A program made the translations under genes and the position numbers. Positions 18,020-27,067 of a stretch of DNA of 64,000 nucleotides are shown here, piece by piece (the first letter of the stretch is position 1; every line of letters starts with the position of its first letter). This DNA is from Collinsella sp. (GTDB lineage: Bacteria > Actinomycetota > Coriobacteriia > Coriobacteriales > Coriobacteriaceae), in contig DXZN01000005.1 in NCBI GenBank assembly GCA_019419645.1, forward strand, positions 5,082 to 69,081, read 5' to 3'. Under the pieces are notes generated by a model. The model worked only from the letters and a program-made list of their open reading frames with translations, searched no databases and was not told the origin of the DNA.

Positions 18020-18170
18020 GCGCGGCCCCTCCCTGAGCAGTGCAAACAAGCAAGAGATAATGATACGCCATCGGCCCACGCCTCGGGCAAATTACACGCG
18101 GAGCATCTTTGCGGCAAATAGCCCATGGCCTATCGCCGTCTCGATTGCACAAGATCAATCAAGCGCCAAA

Positions 18171-19238
18171 CTATGCCTCGCGCATGAGCTCGGCGAGCTT
18201 TTGCCTGGTTACCTTTGTCTGCTCGTTGGCCATATTGCATTCGTTTCTAAAGGCCGCATCTGCAACGCTCATCAGGTCGGCATCGGAAATCTCGTCAAGG
18301 CCCAGTTCCTCGAGCGTCGTCGGCAGACCGACGCGCTGGCAAAACTCGAGCACCTGATCAAGCTCGGGCGCACACTCCAGGCGCAGCTGCACCACCAGAC
18401 CAAATGCCACGGCCTCACCATGCATGGCCTTGCACTCGGGCAGAATCGTCAGGCCGTTGGCGATGGCATGGGCAAGCGCTAGGCCACCGCTCTCAAAGCC
18501 AACACCCGAGAGCAGAATATTGCACTCGATCAGGCGCTCAACCGCCGGCGATATACGGCCCTTTTTGAGATCGCGCTTGGCAGCGACGCCGCACTCCATA
18601 AGCGTGTCATAGCAGGCACGAGCCGCAACCAAGGCCAAGTGTCCCGGCGCGCCACCGTGCTCGTTGGCGCCATGCGCCGCGGCGCACGAACGCGCCTCGA
18701 AGTACGTTGCCAGCGCATCGCCCATACCAGCGACCGTCATACGCAGCGGGGCTGCCGCGAGCACGTTGGTATCGACCACAACTAGGTCTGGATTCTTCTC
18801 GAGCATCAGGTAGCGGTCGAACGACCCATCCTCGTGATACAACACCGAAATCGCGCTGCACGGACCGTCCATCGAAGCCGCCGTGGGGCATACGCACAAC
18901 GGCAACTCGGCATAAAACGCAACGGCCTTGGCGATATCGAGCATCTTGCCGCCGCCAATACCCACCACCATGTCGCAATACTCGGCCTGGGCTTCCTTAG
19001 CCATTTCGACAACGGCCTCTTCCGTACACGGACCGTCATAAATCTTAAAGAACGGCTCGCTTAGATCTTCGTCCAGAAATCCATCGACGATCTGCCTGCA
19101 CAGCCGATCCTCGGTGCCCCGGTCAAACAAGACATAGGCAGCGCAGCCCAACCATGACAAATACTTGCCTTGACGCGACAGTTCGCCCGGCCCCTGAACA
19201 TACCGGCCGGGACCGCCGTAAACCACAGGAAGCGCCAT
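18171..19238 (-). CDS. glycerol dehydrogenase-like protein (iron/zinc alcohol dehydrogenase superfamily)
   Basis: This 355-residue GldA-type protein has an N-terminal nucleotide domain with GIGGGKMLDIAKA (about residues 93-105), then PTAASMDGPCSA. Metal ligands are expected in MGDAL (Asp), LAHAIANGL (His) and MHGEAVAFG (His). It is a diverged paralogue of the neighbouring gldA, about 110 bases upstream of it in the direction of transcription. The substrate may be glycerol or another small polyol; the presence of two different copies suggests different substrates. Confidence 0.88.
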   Translation of the reverse strand: MALPVVYGGPGRYVQGPGELSRQGKYLSWLGCAAYVLFDRGTEDRLCRQIVDGFLDEDLSEPFFKIYDGPCTEEAVVEMAKEAQAEYCDMVVGIGGGKMLDIAKAVAFYAELPLCVCPTAASMDGPCSAISVLYHEDGSFDRYLMLEKNPDLVVVDTNVLAAAPLRMTVAGMGDALATYFEARSCAAAHGANEHGGAPGHLALVAARACYDTLMECGVAAKRDLKKGRISPAVERLIECNILLSGVGFESGGLALAHAIANGLTILPECKAMHGEAVAFGLVVQLRLECAPELDQVLEFCQRVGLPTTLEELGLDEISDADLMSVADAAFRNECNMANEQTKVTRQKLAELMREA

Positions 19239-19300
19239 ACGAGAATCCGCCCTTCATCAAACAACGATTGGTGCAAAGTAACCTGACCCCTTTGCACCAT

Positions 19301-19339
19301 AGCAAAAAGGGGCAAAGCCATCTGTTGGCTTTGCCCCTT
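19301..19339 (-). terminator. terminator after gldA
   Basis: The stem AAGGGGCAAAGCC with GGCTTTGCCCCTT is followed on the minus strand by TTTTTTGC. A second hairpin, GTGCAAAG with the partly matching TTTGCAC, lies just beyond at 19271-19297. Confidence 0.85.
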
Positions 19340-19351
19340 CCTTAGCTTGAT

Positions 19352-20452
19352 TTACTCATCCATGAGATAGTAGTGACCCAGTGCGTCGGCACCCAGAATG
19401 GCGTTTGCAACCATCTCGGGCGTCACCTCAAACGGCATGTTGCACATGGTGTCATCGGGTGCGCAGGCGGCCTCGGCAACAATCATGGCCTGCTCGCGCG
19501 TAAGCTCGGCAACGCCAAGTTCCTTCATCGTGACCGGCAGGCCCAGCTCAATGCAGAAGCCCAAGACTTCCTCGAGTTTCTCAGTCGGAGCATCCTCGAG
19601 TACCAGCTGGACGATAGTGCCAAAGGCGACCTTCTCGCCGTGATACATGCCGTGGCACTCGGGCAGCATCGTCAGGCCATTGTGGATGGCATGAGCAGCA
19701 GCAAGGCCCGAGCTCTCAAAGCCGATGCCGGAGAGCAGCGTGTTTGCCTCGATGATATGCTCGACGGCAGGCGTGAGCGCACCCTTCTCCAGCGCGACCT
19801 TGGCCTTGACGCCATCGGCCATAAGCGTCTCGTAGCAGAGCTTGGCAAGTGCCAGACCAGCCATACCGCCCTTGCCGCCAGCGCAAGTGCCGCCGTCGGC
19901 ATCGTGCGTCGCCTGGGCCTCAAAGTAGGTTGCGAGCGCATCGCCCATACCGGAAACCGTCAGGCGCACCGGGCTCGCCGCGATAACCGTCGTATCCATC
20001 AGGACGATGTTGGGGTTTGCCTTAAGGAAGAGATATTTATCGAACTGGCCGTCGTCGGTGTAGAGCACCGAAAGCGCCGAGCACGGTGCATCGGTCGAGG
20101 CGATGGTGGGGCAAATGATAACCGGGGACTCCAGGTAATAGGCGACGGCCTTCGCGGTGTCGAGGATCTTACCGCCACCGACGCCGACGATGATGTCGCA
20201 ACCGTTGTCGCGCGCGAGCGCAACCAGACGATCGACCTCGCCCTTGGAGCACTCGCCGTTAAAGTCCTCAAACAGCAGCTCGGCCTTAGCCTCGGCAAAG
20301 CCGCCCTCGATCTTGGCGCCGACGCGCTTCTTGCCCGAAGGCGTCACGATGACGAGGGCCTTAGCGCCGAGCGGCTCGACATAGGAGCCGAGCTTGGCCA
20401 GCTCGTCCGGGCCCTGGATGTACTTGCTGGGGCTATTGAAGATTGCAGCCAT
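19352..20452 (-). CDS. gldA: glycerol dehydrogenase
   Basis: This 366-residue enzyme oxidises glycerol to dihydroxyacetone with NAD. The start MAAIFNSPSKYIQGP is typical of GldA, GVGGGKILDTAKAVAYY binds the cofactor, PTIASTDAPCSALSVLYT lines the active site, and metal ligands sit in MGDALATYFEA, AHAIHNGLT and YHGEKVAFG. It is flanked by terminators, so it is probably its own transcript. The downstream dehydrogenase at 18171 is a paralogue. Confidence 0.93.
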   Translation of the reverse strand: MAAIFNSPSKYIQGPDELAKLGSYVEPLGAKALVIVTPSGKKRVGAKIEGGFAEAKAELLFEDFNGECSKGEVDRLVALARDNGCDIIVGVGGGKILDTAKAVAYYLESPVIICPTIASTDAPCSALSVLYTDDGQFDKYLFLKANPNIVLMDTTVIAASPVRLTVSGMGDALATYFEAQATHDADGGTCAGGKGGMAGLALAKLCYETLMADGVKAKVALEKGALTPAVEHIIEANTLLSGIGFESSGLAAAHAIHNGLTMLPECHGMYHGEKVAFGTIVQLVLEDAPTEKLEEVLGFCIELGLPVTMKELGVAELTREQAMIVAEAACAPDDTMCNMPFEVTPEMVANAILGADALGHYYLMDE

Positions 20453-20473
20453 TTTTATCTCATTCTCTAATAA

Positions 20474-20515
20474 TTAAAAAGAAAGGGGCTCCGTACGGAT
20501 ACGTGCGGAGCCCCT
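20474..20515 (-). terminator. terminator after the iron alcohol dehydrogenase
   Basis: The stem AGGGGCTCCG with CGGAGCCCCT is followed on the minus strand by TTCTTTTT. Confidence 0.85.
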
Positions 20516-20536
20516 CGTTACGATAACAAGAGTCGA

Positions 20537-21760
20537 TTAGAAATCGATGTCGGTGTCGTAGTAGCAGGCCTTGAGGATCTTCTCGAAGTCGGCAGCCTTG
20601 GTCTCACGCGGGTTCTCGGGCGTGCAGGCGTCGGTCTCGGCGTTCGCGGCGATCTCGGGCAGCTTGGCGAGGAACTCCTCCTCGGAAACCATCTGCGGGT
20701 TCTCGGCGTCGACCTTCACGCCACCATTCGCGTAATCCTTGATGGACTGCGGAATGTTGAGCTGGTCGTTGAGGTCGCGAATCTTCTGGACGAGCGCAGC
20801 GATGAGCTCCTCGTTGGTCTCGCCGGGAAGGTGCAGGATCTCCTTGGCCACGTAAGCGTAACGCTCGGCAGCACGCGGGTCCTTGGAGTTCCACTGGATG
20901 ACCTTGCCCAGGTACATGGCGTTAGCAGCACCGTGGATGATGTGGCCGTTCTCGAAGGCAGCACCGGTCTTGTGAGCCATGGAGTGAACGATGCCGAGCA
21001 GGCCCGAGGAGAAGGCGATACCGGCGATGCACTGAGCCTCGTGCATGTGCTGACGGGCCTCATGGTCGCCAGCATAGGACTTGGGCAGCCACTCGACGAT
21101 CTCGCGGATGCCGTGCAGAGCGTTGGCGTCGGTGAACATAGAGGCGAAGGTGGAAACGTAGGCCTCCATGCAGTGGGTCAGAGCATCCATGCCGGTGTGA
21201 GCGCACAGCTTGGCGGGCATGGTGTAGGTGAGCTCGGGGTCGACGATGGCGACATCAGGGGTGATGTTGAAGTCGGCCAGCGGGTACTTGATGCCCTTGG
21301 CGTAGTCGGTAATGACGGAGAACGCGGTGACCTCGGTAGCGGTGCCGGAGGTAGAGGAGATGGCGCAGAAATGAGCCTTCTGACGCAGCTCGGGGAAGCT
21401 GAACGGCTGGATGATGTTGTCGAAGGACTCCTCGGGATACTCGTAGAAGACCCACATGGCCTTAGCGGCATCGATGGGCGAGCCGCCGCCGATGGCGATA
21501 ATCCAGTCGGGCTCGAACTCGCGCATGGCCTCGGCGCCCTTCATGACCGTCTCGATGGACGGGTCGGACTCGACGCCCTCGAACAGCTTGACCTCCATGC
21601 CGGCCTCTTTGAGGTCGGCCTCGACGTCCTGCAGGAACCCGCCGCGGCGCATGGAGCTGCCGCCAGAAACGATGATGGCCTTCTTGCCCTTGAGGTTCTT
21701 CACCTCGTGGCGAGCGCCCTCACCAAAGTACAGATCGCGAGGATTGGTAAAACGTCCCAT
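20537..21760 (-). CDS. iron-containing alcohol dehydrogenase
   Basis: This 407-residue group III alcohol dehydrogenase resembles the C-terminal half of AdhE and butanol dehydrogenases. The NAD loop is IGGGSPIDAAKAMWV, SSTSGTATEVTAF follows, and iron ligands fall in GMDALTHCMEAY and HSMAHKTGAAF through HIIHGAANA. It should reduce acetaldehyde or other aldehydes during fermentation. ATG 21760 follows AGGAGG. It stands alone with a 500-base upstream region. Confidence 0.93.
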   Translation of the reverse strand: MGRFTNPRDLYFGEGARHEVKNLKGKKAIIVSGGSSMRRGGFLQDVEADLKEAGMEVKLFEGVESDPSIETVMKGAEAMREFEPDWIIAIGGGSPIDAAKAMWVFYEYPEESFDNIIQPFSFPELRQKAHFCAISSTSGTATEVTAFSVITDYAKGIKYPLADFNITPDVAIVDPELTYTMPAKLCAHTGMDALTHCMEAYVSTFASMFTDANALHGIREIVEWLPKSYAGDHEARQHMHEAQCIAGIAFSSGLLGIVHSMAHKTGAAFENGHIIHGAANAMYLGKVIQWNSKDPRAAERYAYVAKEILHLPGETNEELIAALVQKIRDLNDQLNIPQSIKDYANGGVKVDAENPQMVSEEEFLAKLPEIAANAETDACTPENPRETKAADFEKILKACYYDTDIDF

Positions 21761-22260
21761 ACTGTGCCTCCTAAACAAGCCCCTCTTAGACTTGTGTATA
21801 TAACGGAGCACCCGATTGGCTCCGTTAGGACCGTTTTGCGCGTTGCCGGCGATGACAACGCACGATGTCTAAACGTCTCAACGCTCATACAAATACTATT
21901 TTACCGTTCTGGTTGGTCAGTTATTCACCTAAAGCTGCCAATGATGAAACGTTTTTTCTATCCTTGGAACCTCTTGCGTTGCGGTTATTGTCCCGAGCTG
22001 GGCAAACGTTTTATCAAGGTTGACTACATACCCCGGGCAGGACGGTGCCCCTCCAAAATATGCACCGTTCGCCGCCAAAAATCGACCGTTTGCGGCACCG
22101 TGATACCACTCGGTCGTCCAAGGTGCCGACATTTGTGCGACATCCGTCTTCGTGGTGCAAAGGTGCAAGTCCAAGTGCGGTACCCCCGGTGTGCCACATG
22201 CGGGTAAACTAGGACGTTATATAGAGACATTTGAACCCTAACCGCAGCAAAGGAGGCCCC
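21761..22260. other. intergenic region between divergent genes
   Basis: About 500 bases separate the alcohol dehydrogenase from the TPR-like gene. Both promoters must be here. The sequence contains a short repeated pattern around 22065-22100 (accgttcgccg and accgtttgcgg). An open frame of 81 codons on the minus strand (21929-22174) has no ribosome site and no motif I know. I see no RNA gene. Confidence 0.4.
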
Positions 22261-23337
22261 ATGGCATTCGATCCCATTCAAGAGGATTGCCATCGCCTCG
22301 TTCTTGAGGCCTTGCGCCGCGACAATATCCCGCTCACCGACGGTGCCGCCGTAGAGCGTCTGATGGAACAATTCACCCGCAACCCCGCGCCGCTCATCGT
22401 GCACGACCGCGACCGCGCCGGACATCTGATTGCCAAGGTTGTCGAGGCTGTCGACTACCGCATTCCCTTTATCCCCGACGATGCCCAAGCCGAGCAGGAA
22501 GAGGCCGCTGCCGAGAACATGCTTCGCGAGGCCGCCGCGCTCGATCCGACCAACTGGGATGCGCAGCGCATGTTGTGCGCCCTCACCGCTGACTCCAACG
22601 AGGAATACGTACAGTACTTGGTATCCAAGCGCGATGAAGTCGAGCATGACCTGGCACTCAAGATCGCCTCGGCGCAGGACCCCTATGAGCGCGAGGCCGC
22701 GGGCGACCTTATGCGCCGCCCCTACCTGCGCTGGCTTGCCGCTCTTGCATCGCGCGCCCTCATTAGCGGACGCTATCGCATGTCGCTCGAAGCTGCAAAC
22801 CGCAGTCTGGAATTTGCGCCCAACGACCCCGCCGGCGTCCGCCACACCGCGATGCTCGCCATGGCAAAGCTCGAATACCCCGCCGAGGAGCTCAAGCGCT
22901 TTCGCTCTGCCCACTCCGTCCCCTATCTCGCCAACACGCCGCTGCGCCGTCGTCCCAAGGATGCAGAACGCGACTTGGACCCGTGGACGCTCATCGCGCT
23001 GATGAGCGCTGCCTGGCGCGAGCTGGATTACGAGGGCGCCGAACACTACCTGCGTATCCTTGCGCGCTCGTGCCCGCACGCAGCCGAGGCGCTCTACTTC
23101 CAAACCGAGTTTCCCGATGGCGTCTATGCCCGCGTCAACGTGGGTGCAGGCTCCACCGACGAGCTCGTCCTTGCACTCTCCGAGGCGACGCCGGTACTGC
23201 AGGAGGGCCTGGGCGCACCCGACAACGCCAGCTTTGCCGCCTGGGTCGCCACCAACGACATCGTGCGCTCCCAGATCGACGAGCGCATACTGCGGGCGGC
23301 CGAGCAGGGCTTGCCGTTTAAGGGAGGAGACCTCTAA
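22261..23337 (+). CDS. TPR-like helical repeat protein
   Basis: This 358-residue protein starts at ATG 22261 behind AGGAGG. Helical pairs such as ENMLREAAALDPTNWDAQRML (in part: REAAALDPTNWDAQRML), MSLEAANRSLEFAPNDPAGV and YEGAEHYLRILARSCP match the spacing of tetratricopeptide repeats. There is no signal peptide. It is probably a protein-protein interaction factor. It shares its last base with the start of the next gene (TAATG) and may be co-transcribed with the MurT-GatD gene. Confidence 0.75.
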   Translation: MAFDPIQEDCHRLVLEALRRDNIPLTDGAAVERLMEQFTRNPAPLIVHDRDRAGHLIAKVVEAVDYRIPFIPDDAQAEQEEAAAENMLREAAALDPTNWDAQRMLCALTADSNEEYVQYLVSKRDEVEHDLALKIASAQDPYEREAAGDLMRRPYLRWLAALASRALISGRYRMSLEAANRSLEFAPNDPAGVRHTAMLAMAKLEYPAEELKRFRSAHSVPYLANTPLRRRPKDAERDLDPWTLIALMSAAWRELDYEGAEHYLRILARSCPHAAEALYFQTEFPDGVYARVNVGAGSTDELVLALSEATPVLQEGLGAPDNASFAAWVATNDIVRSQIDERILRAAEQGLPFKGGDL

Positions 23338-24380
23338 TGGATCCGAGCGTCTACATCCCCGCCTACCTGGAGCGCACCTATCTGGCGTCGCACCCCGAGC
23401 TCACCGATGCAGCACGCGAGCTTGTCCATAACGACATTAGCGCGAATCCCCAAAAGTATGCGCAGTCCGAGCATGCTCAGGCGCTGCTGTCCTATGCCGG
23501 TGTTCATCGCCACCTGCTCGACGAGCTCCATCGCATCGAGGACATGGGCAGCGACGAGGAGTTTGAGCAGACGCGCAACCGCTTGTTCGACGATATGCGT
23601 GATGAGCTGCTCAAGATCGTCCGCATCGATGCGCTGGCCGTCGATGCCCAGCTGCTCGCCATCATTTTGGCGGACACGCCCGTCGACGCCTGCCTGGGCG
23701 ACCTGATGAAGCTCGAGACGAGCACGGCCGACTACCTGCAACAGAGCGTGCCCGGGTTTGATATGGAGGCCCCGCACTACTGGGCCAATAATGTTTTGGC
23801 CGACGGTGTCACCGCAGCGGACCTTACCGTGAGCGAGCCGGCCCTTATCGGGTGGCTTCACACACTCGAGGCCATCTCGCAGCTGTGCATGGCGAGCGCT
23901 CGTTACCGCGCCGCCGCCAACTATGCTCGCCGTGTCCTTAAGACGGAGGGCTATCCCACCCGGGCCGCCGGCACCGTATTGCTTGCCCTCGCCCGCCTGG
24001 AAGACCAGGACGGCTTTTTTGCCCTGGCGCATCAGCTCGAGGAACAGGTGGGGGCAGACGCACTCGAAAACTCTCCTTGGTACCTGCTCGCCCGCACGAT
24101 CTTGCTGTTCAAAACAAACAAGATGCGCCCGGCGACGCGCGCGCTGCGTGAGTTCGCTAACCGTTGCGAGGGTGGCGCGTTCTTCTTGCTGAATCCCATG
24201 TACCAGACACCGTACCTTCCCTGCCGGCCCGAGCCACGCGATCCCTGGGATCTTTCGCACCAGGCAGTTTGGGAGGCCGACGGCATTATCTCGGACACCC
24301 CCGACTTTGCCCCCTGGGCCAACGCCTGCGAAGATGTATCGCAGCTCGCCCAGGAATTTGCGCGCCGCTACGGCTTTTAG
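23337..24380 (+). CDS. second TPR-like helical repeat protein
   Basis: This 347-residue protein, translationally coupled to the previous one, is all-alpha with repeat-like segments (RYRAAANYARRVLKTEGYP, then AAGTVLLALARLEDQDGFF) in its second half. I recognise no enzyme motif. The pair sits 45 bases upstream of the lipid II amidation gene, so a role in wall synthesis or its control is possible but only inferred from position. Confidence 0.7.
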   Translation: MDPSVYIPAYLERTYLASHPELTDAARELVHNDISANPQKYAQSEHAQALLSYAGVHRHLLDELHRIEDMGSDEEFEQTRNRLFDDMRDELLKIVRIDALAVDAQLLAIILADTPVDACLGDLMKLETSTADYLQQSVPGFDMEAPHYWANNVLADGVTAADLTVSEPALIGWLHTLEAISQLCMASARYRAAANYARRVLKTEGYPTRAAGTVLLALARLEDQDGFFALAHQLEEQVGADALENSPWYLLARTILLFKTNKMRPATRALREFANRCEGGAFFLLNPMYQTPYLPCRPEPRDPWDLSHQAVWEADGIISDTPDFAPWANACEDVSQLAQEFARRYGF

Positions 24381-24425
24381 CGACGCGATCGCCCCGACCA
24401 TGTCATTCACGTTAGGAACGACTTC

Positions 24426-26603
24426 ATGAACTTCCGCTCATCTCTTGCCTGCACCTCGAGCGATATCGCCCGCTGGGGACTGCGCTCTGTCCTCAAACGC
24501 CAGGGTGGCGTGCTTCCCGGCCGCATCGCCATGAAGATCGACCCCGAGCTGCTAAGCGACCTCGCGAGCCTGGTCGACCGCAGCGTGGTGATCACCGGTA
24601 CTAATGGCAAGACCACCACCTCCAACCTCATCGCTGACGCCGTTGCTGCCAGCGGCGCTACCGTGGTATGCAACCGTGCCGGCAACAATATGGAGCCTGG
24701 TGTGGTGGGTGCTCTGCTCGAGGCCCGCGGCGGCCTTAAGCACACCAGCAGCGGCAAGCGCGTGGGCGTTTTTGAGTGCGACGAGCTCTACACGGTGCGC
24801 GTCCTGCCCAAGCTCAAACCGACGTACTTTGTGCTGCTCAACCTGTTCCGCGACCAGCTAGACCGCTACGGCGAGATCGACCATACCCAAGACGTCATCG
24901 CCCATGCGTTGGAGCTCTCTCCGACGACAACGCTCGTCTACAACGCCGACGATCCGCTGTGCGCCTCGATCGCCGCGCGCGTCCCCAACACGAGCATCGC
25001 CTTTGGCATCGACGGCGCCACGGGCATCGAGTCCGATCGCATTAGCGACTCGCGTTTTTGCTCGCAGTGCAACGCGCCGCTGGAGTATGACTACGTGCAA
25101 TACGGCCAGCTCGGCGCCTACCATTGCCCCTCGTGCGGCTGGGCCCGCCCTGCGCTTGTCCGTCGCGTGACGGACGTTGAGCTTACCTGCGACGGCTACG
25201 GCTTTGACCTGGCCTTTGGACCCGAGGCCAACGCGCCCGCCGTGCACATCGCCACGCGCTACAACGGCCTGTACATGGTCTATAACGTCGCCGCCGCCTT
25301 CTTTGCGGCGCACGAGCTGGGCGTGGACGCGGCGCACCTGCAGCCCACGCTTAATGCCTACGTGCCCGCCGGCGGACGCATGGGCCGCTGGGATATTGCC
25401 GGCCGCACCGTCGAGGCCAACCTGGCCAAGAATCCCGTGGGCTTCGATCGCCAGATCCAGTCCATTAAAACGGCAGGTGGCAGGCTCTGCGCCTTCTTCC
25501 TAAACGATAACGATGCCGACGGCCACGATGTCTCGTGGATCTACGATGTCGACTTCGAGCGCATCGCCGACACGCCGGATCTTGTCGCCTTTGCCGGAGG
25601 CACGCGTGCGCACGACATGCAGGTACGCCTCAAGTACGCCGGCATCGATGCCGCGATTATCTCGGACGTCGCGCAGGCGATCGGCGCCGTGGCAGACGAG
25701 GCCGCCGATGACACCTTCTACGCCGTCGCCAACTACACGGCCTTCCCGCCGCTGGTCAAGGAACTCGACGGGCTTAAAGACGACGATGCAAGCTCGATTG
25801 TCTCCCACGCCATAACGCGCGCCGATGGTAGCGCTGTCCCCACCGATATTGCGCCGGTCGAGCTTTCGCGCCCCCTGCGTATCGTCTACCTGTACCCCGA
25901 TGCCCTCAACCTCTATGCCGACGGCGGCAACGTTATCGCCCTCGAGCGCCGCTGCGCCTGGCGTGGCATTCCCGCGCGTGTAGACGAGGTCCGTATGGGC
26001 GAAACGCTTGATTTGACCGATGCCGATATCGTCATGATGGGTGGCGGCTCCGACCGCGACCAGCTAGCCGTGGCACACGAGCTGCTCGCCCAAAAAGACA
26101 AGGTCGCGGCCTATGTTGAGGATGGCGGCTCGCTGCTTGCCATCTGTGGCGGCTATCAGCTGCTCGGCCGTTCGTACTATATGGGCGAGGATCGCATCGA
26201 GGGTCTGGGGGTCATTGCCGCCGAAACCGCACGCGGCTCCGACCGCCTGATCGGCAACGTCGCCGTCAAGACCGACCTGGCACCCGAGCCCTTTGTCGGA
26301 TTCGAGAACCACGGCGGCCGCACGCTTTTGGACGTCGATGCCACGCCGCTCGGAACGTCCGTCGTCACGGGCACCGGCAACAACGGCGACGATGGCTTTG
26401 AGGGTCTGATCTACAGGGGAGTCATCGGCACGTACCTGCACGGACCAGCGCTGCCCAAAAACCCCGAACTTGCCGACTGGCTCATCGCCCACGCCCTTGA
26501 GCGCCGTGGCGACGCACAGGCCGCCGCCCTGCTGCCGCTCAAACCCCTCGACGACACCTACGAGCACGCCGCCCACGACGCCGCGATGAAGCTCCTCCCC
26601 TAA
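24426..26603 (+). CDS. MurT-GatD fusion: lipid II isoglutaminyl synthase in one chain
   Basis: This 725-residue protein joins the two subunits that amidate D-glutamate in lipid II. The MurT part (about 1-440) has the Mur ligase ATP loop TGTNGKTT at 57-64, the MurT cysteine ribbon (FCSQCNAP, then HCPSCGW, about 205-230) and the late DUF1727 region (DADGHDVSWIYDVDFE). The GatD part (about 480-715) has the CobB/CobQ-type glutaminase nucleophile Cys574 in LAICGGYQL and the histidine His672 in GTYLHGP. In Staphylococcus aureus and most bacteria these are two genes. The frame is unbroken, so the fusion looks real. A strong terminator follows. Confidence 0.92.
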   Translation: MNFRSSLACTSSDIARWGLRSVLKRQGGVLPGRIAMKIDPELLSDLASLVDRSVVITGTNGKTTTSNLIADAVAASGATVVCNRAGNNMEPGVVGALLEARGGLKHTSSGKRVGVFECDELYTVRVLPKLKPTYFVLLNLFRDQLDRYGEIDHTQDVIAHALELSPTTTLVYNADDPLCASIAARVPNTSIAFGIDGATGIESDRISDSRFCSQCNAPLEYDYVQYGQLGAYHCPSCGWARPALVRRVTDVELTCDGYGFDLAFGPEANAPAVHIATRYNGLYMVYNVAAAFFAAHELGVDAAHLQPTLNAYVPAGGRMGRWDIAGRTVEANLAKNPVGFDRQIQSIKTAGGRLCAFFLNDNDADGHDVSWIYDVDFERIADTPDLVAFAGGTRAHDMQVRLKYAGIDAAIISDVAQAIGAVADEAADDTFYAVANYTAFPPLVKELDGLKDDDASSIVSHAITRADGSAVPTDIAPVELSRPLRIVYLYPDALNLYADGGNVIALERRCAWRGIPARVDEVRMGETLDLTDADIVMMGGGSDRDQLAVAHELLAQKDKVAAYVEDGGSLLAICGGYQLLGRSYYMGEDRIEGLGVIAAETARGSDRLIGNVAVKTDLAPEPFVGFENHGGRTLLDVDATPLGTSVVTGTGNNGDDGFEGLIYRGVIGTYLHGPALPKNPELADWLIAHALERRGDAQAAALLPLKPLDDTYEHAAHDAAMKLLP

Positions 26604-26609
26604 CGCCCC

Positions 26610-26647
26610 ACCACCACAAAGGGGACAGGCACCTTTGTGGTGGTTTT
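26610..26647 (+). terminator. terminator after murT-gatD
   Basis: A 13-bp stem, ACCACCACAAAGG with CCTTTGTGGTGGT, is followed by TTTT. The loop GGACAGGCA recurs in hairpins at 59752 and, shortened, at 50946 and 55713. Confidence 0.85.
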
Positions 26648-26703
26648 CCAGTTTGCCAACGATATACGCGCCGACAAAAAAGTCTGCTATACTCTTTCCC
26701 GCT

Positions 26704-26780
26704 GTCCCCATCGTCTAGCGGCCAAGGACGCCACCCTTTCAAGGTGGATATCGCGGGTTCGAATCCCGCTGGGGGCACCA
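26704..26780 (+). tRNA. tRNA-Glu (UUC)
   Basis: The acceptor stem is GTCCCCA with TGGGGGC, the anticodon loop is CTTTCAA with anticodon TTC flanked by the CCACC/GGTGG stem, the T arm is GCGGG-TTCGAAT-CCCGC, and CCA is encoded. A terminator follows 11 bases later, and a partial copy of its 3-prime end is at 26952-26969. Confidence 0.97.
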
Positions 26781-26791
26781 TTTGAAATGCA

Positions 26792-26824
26792 AAGCCCGTT
26801 ACCCTTGTGGTGACGGGCTTTTTT
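26792..26824 (+). terminator. terminator after tRNA-Glu
   Basis: AGCCCGT and ACGGGCT enclose a short loop and are followed by TTTTTTC. A diverged copy (stem AGCCCG with CGGGCT, then TTTTT) is at 26982-27012. Confidence 0.85.
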
Positions 26825-26833
26825 CTTCTCCAA

Positions 26834-27042
26834 CGCCGGGATTCGAACCCGACAGGGTGCGGAGCTGAGGAAACGCGTAAGCGTTTTCCAGCGCAGCACG
26901 CAAGGAGCGGAGCGACGCAGCGAAAGCGGGCGGCGCCAGCCGCACGCGGACATCCCGCTGGGGGCACCACTGAATCTGAGAAGCCCGTTGCCCTCGCGGC
27001 GGCGGGCTTTTTGCTACCCATGCGCCGGGATTCGAACCCCGA
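26834..27042 (+). repeat. tRNA-Glu tail element: inverted T-arm, GC-rich body, duplicated tRNA end
   Basis: After the tRNA terminator comes an inverted copy of the T arm (CGGGATTCGAACCCG, 26838-26852). Next is a GC-rich body of about 95 bases with nested hairpins (AAACGC..GCGTTT). Then 18 bases identical to the last 18 of the tRNA (26952-26969), a second terminator, and a second inverted T arm (27025-27040). The segment 26763-26852 is thus repeated at 26952-27040. A homologous element follows tmRNA at 46141-46273. The 5-prime parts of a tRNA are absent, so no second tRNA is encoded. Confidence 0.75.
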
Positions 27043-27067
27043 AGGCATAAAATCACACTGTCATCCA

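Noticed and set aside
26952..26969. A second tRNA-Glu
   Set aside because: Only the last 18 bases of the tRNA are repeated; the D arm and anticodon arm are missing.
26539..27048. Open frames across the tRNA-Glu tail whose translation reads PPAGFEPAIS
   Set aside because: This peptide is a well-known artefact of translating tRNA sequences on the opposite strand.
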